Source: Alphaproteobacteria bacterium (GTDB taxonomy: Bacteria; Pseudomonadota; Alphaproteobacteria; UBA11222). From it: 12,384 bases of DNA. Below, piece after piece: positions 1-6,834 of the stretch. A program made the position numbers and the translations under genes. The first letter of the stretch is position 1. The number at the start of each line of letters is the position of its first letter. Location of the stretch: NCBI GenBank assembly GCA_003454415.1, contig DMKG01000080.1, positions 1-12,384 on the forward strand. Reading direction: 5' to 3'. The notes beneath the pieces were generated by a model. That model was not told the origin of the DNA and made no database searches. It worked only from the letters and a program-made list of their open reading frames with translations.

Positions 1-1582
1 CTTCGGCAGCGCCCGGGCCGGCCTGCATGTGCTCCAGCAGCCGATTGGCCAGGACCTTGCCCAGCTGCACGCCTTCCTGGTCGAAGGAGTTGATGTTCCA
101 CAGGAATCCCTGAAAGGCCACCTTGGCCTCGTGGTAGGCCAGCAGCGCACCCAGGCTGCGGGGCGTTAGCCGGTCGGCCATGAGCACGCTGTTGGGCCGG
201 TTGCCCGGAAAAACCCTGTTGGGATTGTCGCTCTGTTGGCCCGTGGCCAGGGCCAGGGACTGGGCCAGCAGGTTGGCCAGCAGCTTCTGCTGGCTCGTCG
301 TGCCTTTCACATCCCGGTCCAGCCCGTACTGGGAGCGGCGCAGCCCGATGAATGCACAGGGCACCACCGTCTCGCTCTGGTGGATGAGTTGGTAGAAGGC
401 GTGCTGGCCATTGGTGCCCGGCTCTCCCCACACGATGGGCCCCGTGGAATACGTCGTCGGCTTGCCCGCGCGCGTGACGCGCTTGCCGTTGCTCTCCATG
501 TCCAGCTGCTGCAGGTGGGCCGCAAAGCGGATCAGCGCCTGACTGTAGGGCAACACGGCCAGGGTGGGCAGGCCCAGGTAGTTGCGATTCCACACGCCCA
601 GCAGCGCTCCCAGCAGCGACAGGTTGCGCAGCGGTGCCGGCTCCAGCGCAGCCAGGTCCATCTCCCGGGCACCGCGCAGCAGTTCCCGCCAGTGGTCGTA
701 GCCGTAGGCGAAGCCCAGCAACACCCCGCCCACCAGGGAGGTGGCGCTGTAGCGGCCGCCGATGTAGTCGTACATGTGGAAGGTGCGCAGGTAGCGGGCC
801 GGATCGTCCATGGGGCTGCCCGCCCCCGTAACGCAGAGCATGTGCCGCTCCGGCCGCAGCCCGGCCCGCTGCAGCGCATCCCGCGCCAGGGTCTCGTTGG
901 TCAGCGTTTCCAGGGTCGAGCCGCTCTTGGAGACCACGTTGATCAGCGTGCGGGAGAGATCCACCGACCCCAGCACCTGGGCGGCATCGTCCGGATCCAC
1001 GTTGGCGATGAAGTGCACGCGGCGCGCGGCGGACCCGTAGGGCCGCAGTGCCAGATAGAGCGCCCGCGGCCCCAGGTCGGAACCGCCGATGCCGATATTG
1101 ATCAGGTCGGTGAATGGCTCCCCGCGCCCATTGTGCAGCTTCCCGCCCTCCAGGTCGGCCAGGAACGCTTGCAGGCGGGCCATGCCGTCCCTGGCCTGTT
1201 GTACCGCATCCGCCGCCGCGGGCTGGACCTGCGGGTCGGGCAGGTCGTCGAACACGTTGCGGCTGGCGGTGTGCAATACCCGCCGGTTCTCGCTCTCGAA
1301 CCCCTCAATGCGATTGAGCACGGCCCCGGCCATCATGGCCCGCAGTTGGCCCACCGCGTCGGTTTCGCGGGCCAGGGCCTCCAGCGCCGCCAACACCGGG
1401 CCATCCACCCGTTCGGTGCCGTAGAGCAGCGCCCAGCCACAGGCATCCACGCGGTACTCGGCGATGCGTGCCGGGGTCAGCACACCGGCGGCGGTCAGAT
1501 CGGGCGGGCGTGCCGCCAGGGCCCTCAACTGGCCGTGGGCGGCGGTGCGGGTCAGGTCCTGGGGTCCGGTGGCGGCTTCCAT
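1..1582 (-). CDS. pgi: Glucose-6-phosphate isomerase (3' end outside window)
   Basis: Interconverts glucose-6-phosphate and fructose-6-phosphate in the cytoplasm (glycolysis and gluconeogenesis). I translated 527 codons from the ATG at 1582-1580. Family landmarks appear in order: NIGIGGSDLG at about residues 162-171, the phosphate-binding stretch SKSGSTLET at 219-227, IGGRYS at 274-279, WGEPGTNGQHAFYQLIHQ at 385-402 (catalytic Glu387, His401), and INSFDQEGVQLGK at 497-509 with catalytic Lys509. The reading frame is open to the window edge and stops about 20 residues short of the usual ~550-residue length, so only the extreme C-terminus is missing. The start is supported by AGGAG (1590-1594, minus strand) seven bases upstream. 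The gene is divergent from the RelA/SpoT gene, with a 414-base gap. Its composition is very GC-rich, and only one of eight lysines uses AAA. Confidence 0.97.
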   Translation of the reverse strand, partial: MEAATGPQDLTRTAAHGQLRALAARPPDLTAAGVLTPARIAEYRVDACGWALLYGTERVDGPVLAALEALARETDAVGQLRAMMAGAVLNRIEGFESENRRVLHTASRNVFDDLPDPQVQPAAADAVQQARDGMARLQAFLADLEGGKLHNGRGEPFTDLINIGIGGSDLGPRALYLALRPYGSAARRVHFIANVDPDDAAQVLGSVDLSRTLINVVSKSGSTLETLTNETLARDALQRAGLRPERHMLCVTGAGSPMDDPARYLRTFHMYDYIGGRYSATSLVGGVLLGFAYGYDHWRELLRGAREMDLAALEPAPLRNLSLLGALLGVWNRNYLGLPTLAVLPYSQALIRFAAHLQQLDMESNGKRVTRAGKPTTYSTGPIVWGEPGTNGQHAFYQLIHQSETVVPCAFIGLRRSQYGLDRDVKGTTSQQKLLANLLAQSLALATGQQSDNPNRVFPGNRPNSVLMADRLTPRSLGALLAYHEAKVAFQGFLWNINSFDQEGVQLGKVLANRLLEHMQAGPGAAE

Positions 1583-1643
1583 CAGGCGGCTCCTGTGCTG
1601 GGGTGCGGCCGGCTGCGCGAGGCGGGCCTGGCCGGGCTGCCTG

Positions 1644-1661
1644 CCTGCCGGTACCGGCAGG
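1644..1661. repeat. 18-bp perfect palindrome in the pgi leader
   Basis: CCTGCCGGTACCGGCAGG equals its own reverse complement. It lies about 61 bases upstream of the pgi start and just downstream of the candidate pgi promoter, so it falls in the transcribed leader. It could be an operator for a dimeric regulator or a strong RNA hairpin. A run of GGCAG repeats follows it on the pgi strand. The palindrome is seen directly; any function is inference. Confidence 0.55.
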
Positions 1662-1683
1662 GTCTCCGACAGGCATGGTTTCC

Positions 1684-1711
1684 AGTGTACCCAATGCCGG
1701 GGCTGCGTAAA
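1684..1711 (-). promoter_or_regulatory. Candidate sigma-70 promoter for pgi
   Basis: On the minus strand TTTACG (1711-1706) and TACACT (1689-1684) are separated by 16 bases. Each matches the sigma-70 consensus at four of six positions. The element sits about 100 bases upstream of the pgi ATG and points towards it. This is a sequence match only, and such matches arise often by chance. Confidence 0.3.
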
Positions 1712-1776
1712 TCCCGTGGCCGGCCCGCCGGCCTCCGGCATCCCGCGCCGCCATCTCGCCTGGCGGACGCAAGCTG

Positions 1777-1805
1777 TTGTTCGGGTTGCCAATCTCCGGT
1801 AGAGT
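1777..1805 (+). promoter_or_regulatory. Weak candidate promoter for the RelA/SpoT gene
   Basis: TTGTTC (1777-1782) and TAGAGT (1800-1805) are separated by 17 bases. They match the sigma-70 consensus at three and four of six positions. If used, the transcript would carry a leader of about 185 bases before the preferred start at 1997. It is one of the less GC-rich spots in this gap, which is the main reason to mention it. Confidence 0.22.
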
Positions 1806-1962
1806 TATGATGAGTGGGTGGATGCCGCGAAGGCCCCGCCCGTGGGCCCTTGGGGGGCTGGGGGTCTGGCATGATGCGTCGCCAGGGGGCGTTGGCAAGG
1901 CATTCGCATCCCACGATCCCGAGGCCGGAGACACCATTCAGTCACCCGCCACGGACGAAAAA

Positions 1963-1977
1963 CCCCGTAACACGGGG
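1963..1977 (+). other. Small leader hairpin before the RelA/SpoT start
   Basis: CCCCGT and ACGGGG form a perfect 6-bp stem with a 3-base loop, ending 19 bases before the ATG at 1997. No run of T follows, so it is not a classical terminator. A stem so close to the start could affect ribosome access. I see no convincing Shine-Dalgarno sequence between it and the ATG. Confidence 0.3.
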
Positions 1978-1996
1978 CATTGCAGCAGTGTGCACC

Positions 1997-4186
1997 ATGT
2001 CGATTGCGGAACCACTTGCCCCTGCGCCGGATCTGTTTCAGGTACAGATTCTCCGCATCAGGAATGCGATCTTCGCCCGCTTTCCGCGGGACAAGACCAA
2101 GAACATCCTGCTGCTGGAAAAGGCCCTCGCCGATGCGGAACAGCACCACGAAGGGCAATTCCGCAAGTCCGGCGAGCCGGTGATCCTGCATCCCCTGCGC
2201 GTGGCACTGCTGGCCACCGAGAGCGGACTGGACATGGAGGCGGTCATCATCGCCCTCCTGCACGACATCATAGAGGACACGGAAGTCACCAAGGAGGAGG
2301 TCCGCGAGCGCTACGGCGACGGCGTGGCCGAGGCCGTGGACGGATTGACCAAGGTGGCCGAATCCCAGCGCCAGCCGACGGGCGCGGGCAGCATGGAAAC
2401 CTACCGCAAGCTGCTCAGTTCCACGGTACGGGACATTCGCACGCTCCAGGTGAAGATCTTTGATCGCCTGGACAACATGCGCGACCTGGGTTACCTGCGG
2501 CGCGACCGGCAGCGCCGCATCAGCGTGGAAACGCTGACGGTCTACGTGCCCATGGCCCAGCGCATGGGCATGACCGAGATCAGCAAGGAGCTCACCGCCC
2601 TCGCCTTCCGTTACCTGTATCCCAAGCGCTTCAAGGCCACCCTGGCCCATCTCAAGGCCTGTATCGACGCAGAACGCCCCACCGCCGAGGCCCGGGCCAA
2701 CGTGCTGCGCGCCGCATTGTCCGAGTTCGACCTGTTGCGCTTCCGCATCCAGCCCGTCTTCGCCCACGCGGCGGACTTCATCGTGGACAAGGATCTGCCG
2801 CGGACAGCCCTGCGCGGCTATGCGATCACGGTGCCGGTGCCGCGGGACTGCTACATGTGCATGGGCGCCCTGCACATCAACTACCGGGTGGTGCCACAGA
2901 GCATCAAGGACTACATCAGCAACCCCAAGCCAAACCTGTACCAGGCCCTGGAATCGCGGGTATTCGTCGGGGCCGAGCCCGTGTCCATCTGGATCCTCTC
3001 GGAGGACATGGAGGCCGTGAACCGCAGCGGCATCCTGGCGAACTGGGACAAGAGCCCGGAGGAGCTGGCCAAATACTACAAGAGCTATGTGGAGTTGCTG
3101 GACGTCTTCGACGTGGAGGAGGACCTGCGCATGGAGGACGTGCTGCGGCATGCGCAGATGGAGACGTTGCAGACCTTCACGCCCAAGGGCAAGCTGCTCA
3201 CCTTCCCCCACGAATCCTCCGTGCTGGACTTCGCCTTTGCGGTGCACACCGACCTGGGCCTGCGCTGCACCGGAGCCATCATGAACGGCAAGGCCGTGGG
3301 GCCGCTGGACCTGCTCGTCGATGGGGCCATGGTGGAAATCCTCACCGCGACCTCCCAGCAGGCCACCACCGAATGGCTGGAGCACGCCAAGACCACCCGC
3401 TCGCGGCTGGCCATTCGCCGCTACCTGCGGGGCCTGGCCCTGGCCCGCGTGGAGGAACTGGGCCATCGGCTCTGGTCCGTGGAACTGGAGCGCATGGAAA
3501 AGCTGCTGGAGCGCACCGTGTCCGAGCCCGCCCTGGTTCGCGCCCTGGCCGCCGACGGGCTGGACGTGGCCCACATCTATCAGCAGATCGGCAACGGCAG
3601 CATCGAGATTCGCCCGTTCCTCGTGCGCCACGGGCTGCTCAGCGCCGAGGATGGCAGGCGTCTGGACGGCCAGGAACAGTCCCTCATGCAGCGCTACCTG
3701 CGTCCCATGTTCCGCGCCCCGGACCCGCACCTGCGGATTCCGGGCAGCGGCACGACGTTCATCCATCCGGGCGGCTGCTGCGGTCCATTGCAGGGCGACG
3801 CAATCGTGGGGGTGCGCGGCCAGGACGGGTTGACCATCCATCGCACGACCTGTCCCCGGCTTGCGGAGATCAGCCAGGACAGCCTGATCAACGTGGGTTG
3901 GGAAGACGTGCCCCAAAAGACGCCGTACCACCTGCGCATCGTCGCCAAGGACCGCATGGGGCTGATTTACAAGATCGGCAAGGTCATGCGCGACCTCAAG
4001 GTGGGCATCCAGGACATGCACACCGAAACCGAGCGGAACGCGGACGGGCTGGCGGAAATCGATGTGGTGCTGGAACCGATCAACGCCAAGACCTACCAGA
4101 AGGTGGTCAGCCGCCTGCGGGGCATCCGCGAGGTGGTCAAGCTGATCGACGGGCGCACCTTCTGGGTATCCCGGGCCCTGGGCTAG
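1997..4186 (+). CDS. spoT: Long RelA/SpoT protein: probable (p)ppGpp hydrolase with degenerate synthetase domain
   Basis: Cytoplasmic stringent-response enzyme of 729 residues, the usual length for long RelA/SpoT proteins. HD hydrolase domain, about residues 35-190: the family's metal and substrate residues are present (RKSGEP at 56-61, His65, HDxxED at 89-94, DRLDN at 156-160). Synthetase region, about 195-350: recognisable only in KDYISNPKPNLYQALES (304-320). The usual GRxK loop is absent, the Asp before Tyr-Ala is Arg273, the His of SLHT is Glu319, and the VEVQIR strand reads VSIWIL (329-334), losing the Glu and Gln. TGS domain about 390-452; conserved Cys motif GCCGPLQGD (593-601) with IHRTTC (614-619); ACT domain about 645-725. 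I infer a hydrolase-only enzyme. I chose the ATG at 1997 because homology begins there; in-frame ATGs at 1814 and 1871 would add low-complexity residues. The Shine-Dalgarno is weak. 30 of 31 lysines use AAG. Confidence 0.9.
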   Translation: MSIAEPLAPAPDLFQVQILRIRNAIFARFPRDKTKNILLLEKALADAEQHHEGQFRKSGEPVILHPLRVALLATESGLDMEAVIIALLHDIIEDTEVTKEEVRERYGDGVAEAVDGLTKVAESQRQPTGAGSMETYRKLLSSTVRDIRTLQVKIFDRLDNMRDLGYLRRDRQRRISVETLTVYVPMAQRMGMTEISKELTALAFRYLYPKRFKATLAHLKACIDAERPTAEARANVLRAALSEFDLLRFRIQPVFAHAADFIVDKDLPRTALRGYAITVPVPRDCYMCMGALHINYRVVPQSIKDYISNPKPNLYQALESRVFVGAEPVSIWILSEDMEAVNRSGILANWDKSPEELAKYYKSYVELLDVFDVEEDLRMEDVLRHAQMETLQTFTPKGKLLTFPHESSVLDFAFAVHTDLGLRCTGAIMNGKAVGPLDLLVDGAMVEILTATSQQATTEWLEHAKTTRSRLAIRRYLRGLALARVEELGHRLWSVELERMEKLLERTVSEPALVRALAADGLDVAHIYQQIGNGSIEIRPFLVRHGLLSAEDGRRLDGQEQSLMQRYLRPMFRAPDPHLRIPGSGTTFIHPGGCCGPLQGDAIVGVRGQDGLTIHRTTCPRLAEISQDSLINVGWEDVPQKTPYHLRIVAKDRMGLIYKIGKVMRDLKVGIQDMHTETERNADGLAEIDVVLEPINAKTYQKVVSRLRGIREVVKLIDGRTFWVSRALG

Positions 4187-4200
4187 CTCCCCGGGCGTCC

Positions 4201-4215
4201 GCGCGCAGGGCGCGC
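4201..4215 (+). terminator. Possible hairpin terminator after the RelA/SpoT gene
   Basis: GCGCGC and GCGCGC, separated by AGG, form a 6-bp all-GC stem starting 14 bases after the stop codon. No T run follows, so intrinsic termination is doubtful. It may just reflect high GC content. Confidence 0.25.
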
Positions 4216-4278
4216 CGTTGACGCCGCCGGGCCATCCCCGCTACTGGTATTCTCTGCAATACCGCCGTGCCGCGGCGC

Positions 4279-4302
4279 ATGCCCGCATGCCGGGCCGGGC
4301 AT
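4279..4302 (+). repeat. 7-bp inverted repeat upstream of the CoA-transferase
   Basis: ATGCCCG (4279-4285) and CGGGCAT (4296-4302) are exact inverted copies around a 10-base spacer, ending 57 bases before the CoA-transferase ATG. GCATGC also occurs twice here (4277-4282 and 4285-4290). The size and spacing would suit an operator or a leader stem-loop. A possible extended -10 element (TGG then TATTCT, 4245-4253) lies just upstream. The role is inference. Confidence 0.3.
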
Positions 4303-4359
4303 CCCCGACAGGACCCGTACCGCCGCAATCCATCATCAGCCATTGAATCAGGGAGACTT

Positions 4360-5541
4360 ATGAACGGGGTACTTACCGGCGTGCGCGTGCTCGACTTCGG
4401 CCGCCACATTGCCGGCCCCTACTGCGCCACGCTGCTGGCGGACATGGGAGCCGAGGTGATTCGCATTGAACGGGTGGACGGCAGCGAGGATCGCTTTGTC
4501 CTGCCCGTCGGCGAAGGAGACACCGGTGCCGGCTTTCTGCAGATCGCCCGCAACAAGCTGGGTCTCACCCTGAATCCCATGAAACCGGAGGGGCGCGAAA
4601 TCGTGAAGAAGCTGGTGGCGACCGCCGATGTGGTGGTGGCCAATGTTCCCCCGCAGGCGCTCACTGAAATGGGGATCGATCTCGCCAGTCTGCACGCCAT
4701 CAATCCGCGCGTCATTCTCACCACCGGTTCGGCGTTCGGACGCGGCGGCCCTTACAGCAACCGTCTGGGCTTCGACGGCATCGGCCAGGTGATGTCGGGC
4801 AACACCTATATGTCGGGCGCCGACGAAAACACCCCGGCGAAAAGCCTTTTTCCTTATGTGGATTACGGCACCGCCACCAATTGCGCACTTGGCACCCTGG
4901 CGGCCCTGATGGCGCGGGAGAAAACCGGCCGGGGCCAGATGGTCGAAGGCTCGCTTCTGCGCACGGCGCTCACCATCGCCAACAGCCCGCTGATCGAAGA
5001 AGATATTCTGGAATTGGGCCGGAAACCCCAGGGCAATCGCGGTTACAACGCCGCGCCTGCGGATGTCTTCAGGACCAGGGACGGGTTTATTCTGGCGCAG
5101 GTGGTCAGCGACACGCTGTTCAAACGCTGGGCGGGGCTCGTGGGCGAACCCGGCTGGCCCAGCGATCCGCGCTTCAAAGATGACAAATCGCGCGGCGAAA
5201 ACGGAAAGATCATCAGTGACCGGATGAATGAGTGGTGCGCCAATTACACAAGCGAAGAGGCGATTCTGCTGCTGGCGGAGGCCAGGATTCCAGCCGGCAA
5301 GGTAATGAGCCCGCGCCAGGTTCTCTCCGATCCGCATGTGCAGACCATGTTCATTCCGCAGGATTATCCGACGCTGAAAAAGCCCGCGCAGGTGGTTGGG
5401 CCGCCCACGCTTCTTTCGGAAACTCCGCTCGAATTCCACCGGCGCGCGCCAACTTCGGGCGAACATACCGATGAAATTCTGCAAAGCATCGGCTATAGTG
5501 GGGATGAAATCGCCGCTTTGCGCGCAAAGAACGTGATCTGA
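4360..5541 (+). CDS. Class III CoA-transferase (CaiB/BaiF family)
   Basis: Moves CoA between carboxylic acids through an aspartyl-CoA thioester on the enzyme; the substrates cannot be read from the sequence. The 393 residues match the usual length. The N-terminus [18 protein letters not shown] and GAEVIRIE are typical of the Rossmann-like CoA-binding part. The family's catalytic aspartate is Asp168 in PYVDYGTA, followed by [19 protein letters not shown] (about 184-202). The C-terminal part has [17 protein letters not shown] and ends with the usual helix. Start: ATG at 4360 with GGGAG (4351-4355) four bases upstream. An in-frame upstream start at 4267 would add 31 residues unlike the family. 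The gene stands alone between the RelA/SpoT gene and ssb, with no partner dehydrogenase or acyl-CoA gene in view. Eight of 15 lysines use AAA, unlike the gene before it. The family is secure; the specific reaction is unknown. Confidence 0.93.
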   Translation: MNGVLTGVRVLDFGRHIAGPYCATLLADMGAEVIRIERVDGSEDRFVLPVGEGDTGAGFLQIARNKLGLTLNPMKPEGREIVKKLVATADVVVANVPPQALTEMGIDLASLHAINPRVILTTGSAFGRGGPYSNRLGFDGIGQVMSGNTYMSGADENTPAKSLFPYVDYGTATNCALGTLAALMAREKTGRGQMVEGSLLRTALTIANSPLIEEDILELGRKPQGNRGYNAAPADVFRTRDGFILAQVVSDTLFKRWAGLVGEPGWPSDPRFKDDKSRGENGKIISDRMNEWCANYTSEEAILLLAEARIPAGKVMSPRQVLSDPHVQTMFIPQDYPTLKKPAQVVGPPTLLSETPLEFHRRAPTSGEHTDEILQSIGYSGDEIAALRAKNVI

Positions 5542-5623
5542 GCAGACCAGCCATGCAGCGCGCGGCCCGCTCCGGCACAGGCAATTGACTACAGGCGCCA
5601 ACACATCGACAGGGGATAAAGCC

Positions 5624-6076
5624 ATGGCAGGCAGCGTAAACAAGGTCATTCTGGTGGGTAATCTTGGGGCCGATCCGGAAATCCGCCGCACCCAGGACGG
5701 GCGGCCCATCGCCAATCTGCGGATTGCCACTTCGGAAAGCTGGAAGGACCGGAACACCGGCGAGCGGCGCGAAAAGACGGAATGGCACCGGGTTGTGATC
5801 TTCAACGAAGGGCTGTGCCGGGTGGTGGAGCAATATCTTCGCAAAGGCTCGAAAGTCTATCTCGAGGGCCAGTTGCAGACCCGCAAATGGCAGGACCAGT
5901 CCGGTCAGGACCGTTATTCGACCGAAGTGGTGCTGCAGGGCTTCAACAGCGTCCTCACCATGCTGGATTCCGCGGGCGGCGGACGCGCACAGGGCGGCGC
6001 GCATCAGGAAATGGAATATGAAGGCATGGGCGGCGGCGGCGATTTCAGGGATTTCGACGACAAGGTGCCCTTTTAA
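5624..6076 (+). CDS. ssb: Single-stranded DNA-binding protein
   Basis: Binds single-stranded DNA as a tetramer in replication, repair and recombination, and recruits partner proteins through its C-terminal tip. The 150 residues comprise an OB fold (about 1-113) and a Gly-rich linker. The N-terminus [20 protein letters not shown] and the stretch [20 protein letters not shown] are of the alphaproteobacterial type. The aromatic DNA-stacking residues are seen as Trp40, Trp54, Phe60 and Trp89. The tail ends DFDDKVPF: the terminal Pro-Phe is kept, but a Lys stands where an acidic residue is usual. Start: ATG at 5624 with AGGGG (5611-5615) eight bases upstream; an in-frame TTG at 5585 is disfavoured. 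It follows the CoA-transferase by 82 bases and is convergent with holC, whose product binds the SSB tail. No SOS box was seen in the gap upstream. Confidence 0.97.
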   Translation: MAGSVNKVILVGNLGADPEIRRTQDGRPIANLRIATSESWKDRNTGERREKTEWHRVVIFNEGLCRVVEQYLRKGSKVYLEGQLQTRKWQDQSGQDRYSTEVVLQGFNSVLTMLDSAGGGRAQGGAHQEMEYEGMGGGGDFRDFDDKVPF

Positions 6077-6094
6077 ACGGCGCCGTTTAAACGG
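6073..6094. terminator. Two overlapping perfect palindromes at the ssb stop
   Basis: TTAAACGGCGCCGTTTAA (6073-6090) is a perfect 18-bp palindrome that includes the ssb stop codon. It overlaps a second perfect palindrome, CCGTTTAAACGG (6083-6094). The alternating CCGT/ACGG units can pair in two mutually exclusive ways. It lies in the convergent gap, so a two-way terminator is plausible, although the stems leave almost no loop and no long T run follows. Confidence 0.4.
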
Positions 6095-6100
6095 TGCGAT

Positions 6101-6167
6101 CCGGACACGCCCCTGCGCCGCCGCCTTCATCGCGAAGCGCTGGGCGCGGCGGACCGGATGTGTTCGG
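6101..6167. repeat. Imperfect long inverted repeat between ssb and holC
   Basis: The outer arms CCGGACAC (6101-6108) and GTGTTCGG (6160-6167) pair with one G-U. The inner arms CCGCCGC (6118-6124) and GCGGCGG (6146-6152) pair exactly. CTTC (6125-6128) can pair with GAAG (6134-6137) inside them. The structure is interrupted by internal loops and lies between two converging genes, so transcripts from either side could fold it. A role in termination is inference. Confidence 0.35.
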
Positions 6168-6200
6168 ACCTGATGGGCAAGGAGGTGGAGGCTTGTGCGC

Positions 6201-6677
6201 CTACCCTTTCTGTTCCCAGACCCCAGCGGCGTTCTGCTGCCAGTAGGTGACGTCAAAGCCTGCGCCGCGGGCGGAACGGTAACGGTCCCGCGCGGCTTCG
6301 AGCGCCCCGGGATCCTCCCCATGAAAGAGGTCGACCGTCCGGTCGAATTCCGCCAGCCGGTTGCTGCTGGCGCCATCCACCAGAAACTGGATAGTAGCGC
6401 CGTTGGTCTCCTGCGCCTCATCCCCTTCTGCCGCGCTCAGTAATATCGGATGCTGTGCTGCGCGGGGGTCACTGTCCCTGCCATGGGGAAGAAAACTGTC
6501 TTCACGGTACGTCCACAGAAGCGCGTCCAGCGCCTCCATTCTCTCCTGTGATCCGCAAAGGACAAGGCTGCGCCACCCGCGCTCCATGCAACGTTCCAGC
6601 AAAACTGGCAACACCGCTTCAAGCGGGCTGCGCTGCAAATGGTAAAACCAGACCTCGCTCGCGGAGTTGCGCTTCAT
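6201..6677 (-). CDS. holC: DNA polymerase III chi subunit
   Basis: Chi belongs to the clamp-loader complex and links it to SSB-coated DNA by binding the SSB C-terminal tail. The 158 residues are close to the usual ~145-155. Family landmarks: VWFYHLQRSPLEAVLPVLLE at about 9-28, ALLWTYREDSFLPHG at about 52-66, a central FLVDGAS segment, and the C-terminal VTYWQQNAAGVWEQK. Start: ATG at 6677 with GAGGAG seven bases upstream on the minus strand. It lies downstream of pepA in the same direction, 157 bases away, the same order as in Escherichia coli (pepA then holC), and may be cotranscribed. That gap holds only a weak 5-bp stem (6797-6809). holC is convergent with ssb, the gene for its partner. 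Confidence 0.93.
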   Translation of the reverse strand: MKRNSASEVWFYHLQRSPLEAVLPVLLERCMERGWRSLVLCGSQERMEALDALLWTYREDSFLPHGRDSDPRAAQHPILLSAAEGDEAQETNGATIQFLVDGASSNRLAEFDRTVDLFHGEDPGALEAARDRYRSARGAGFDVTYWQQNAAGVWEQKG

Positions 6678-6834
6678 GCCGACGCTCCTCGCGCCCCTTT
6701 ATCCCATCTGCCCACCCTGCAGAACCCGGATTTACAGCCGCCGCGCCAGGATGGCCGCCCAAAGGATCGGCGCCGGGGGTGAAACATCATGCTTTGCCCG
6801 GGATCCGGGGAAGCGAGACACTAACCATTCCCAC

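Larger units (their letters stand above)
1583..1996. promoter_or_regulatory. Divergent intergenic control region, pgi / RelA-SpoT gene
   Basis: This 414-base stretch carries no gene that I can support. Open frames run through it, but they are extensions of shadow frames and resemble no family. It holds a candidate promoter on each strand, a perfect 18-bp palindrome in the pgi leader, and a small hairpin just before the RelA/SpoT start. A GC-rich run at about 1830-1865 contains an imperfect short stem and has no obvious role. Confidence 0.6.

Noticed and set aside
236..1810. Plus-strand open frame of 524 codons
   Set aside because: It lies opposite pgi, which has clear family motifs. The product is rich in Arg, Gln, Gly and His with no recognisable domain. 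Long antisense frames are expected at this GC content.
1805..4021. Minus-strand open frame of 738 codons
   Set aside because: It is an exact shadow of the RelA/SpoT gene, codon-phased to its strong GC bias, with no family resemblance.
1997..4186. A standard bifunctional (p)ppGpp synthetase/hydrolase
   Set aside because: Automatic naming would likely give this, but the residues needed for synthesis are missing in the synthetase region.
2857..4221. Plus-strand open frame of 454 codons overlapping the RelA/SpoT gene
   Set aside because: It is a shifted frame within a gene whose domains are continuous from end to end. The product is low-complexity and Gly/Arg/Pro-rich.
5542..5623. SOS (LexA) box upstream of ssb
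   Set aside because: I looked for the alphaproteobacterial GTTC-N7-GTTC type and for the CTGT-N8-ACAG type and found neither. TTGACT at 5585-5590 has no matching -10 at the right distance.
4348..5844. Minus-strand open frame of 498 codons
   Set aside because: It runs antisense through both the CoA-transferase and ssb and matches nothing known to me.
5351..6421. Minus-strand open frame of 356 codons
   Set aside because: It overlaps the ends of the CoA-transferase, ssb and holC, all of which are well supported, and shows no domain.
6797..6809. Terminator between pepA and holC
   Set aside because: CCCGG and CCGGG form only a 5-bp stem with a 3-base loop and no T run on the pepA strand, too weak to call.
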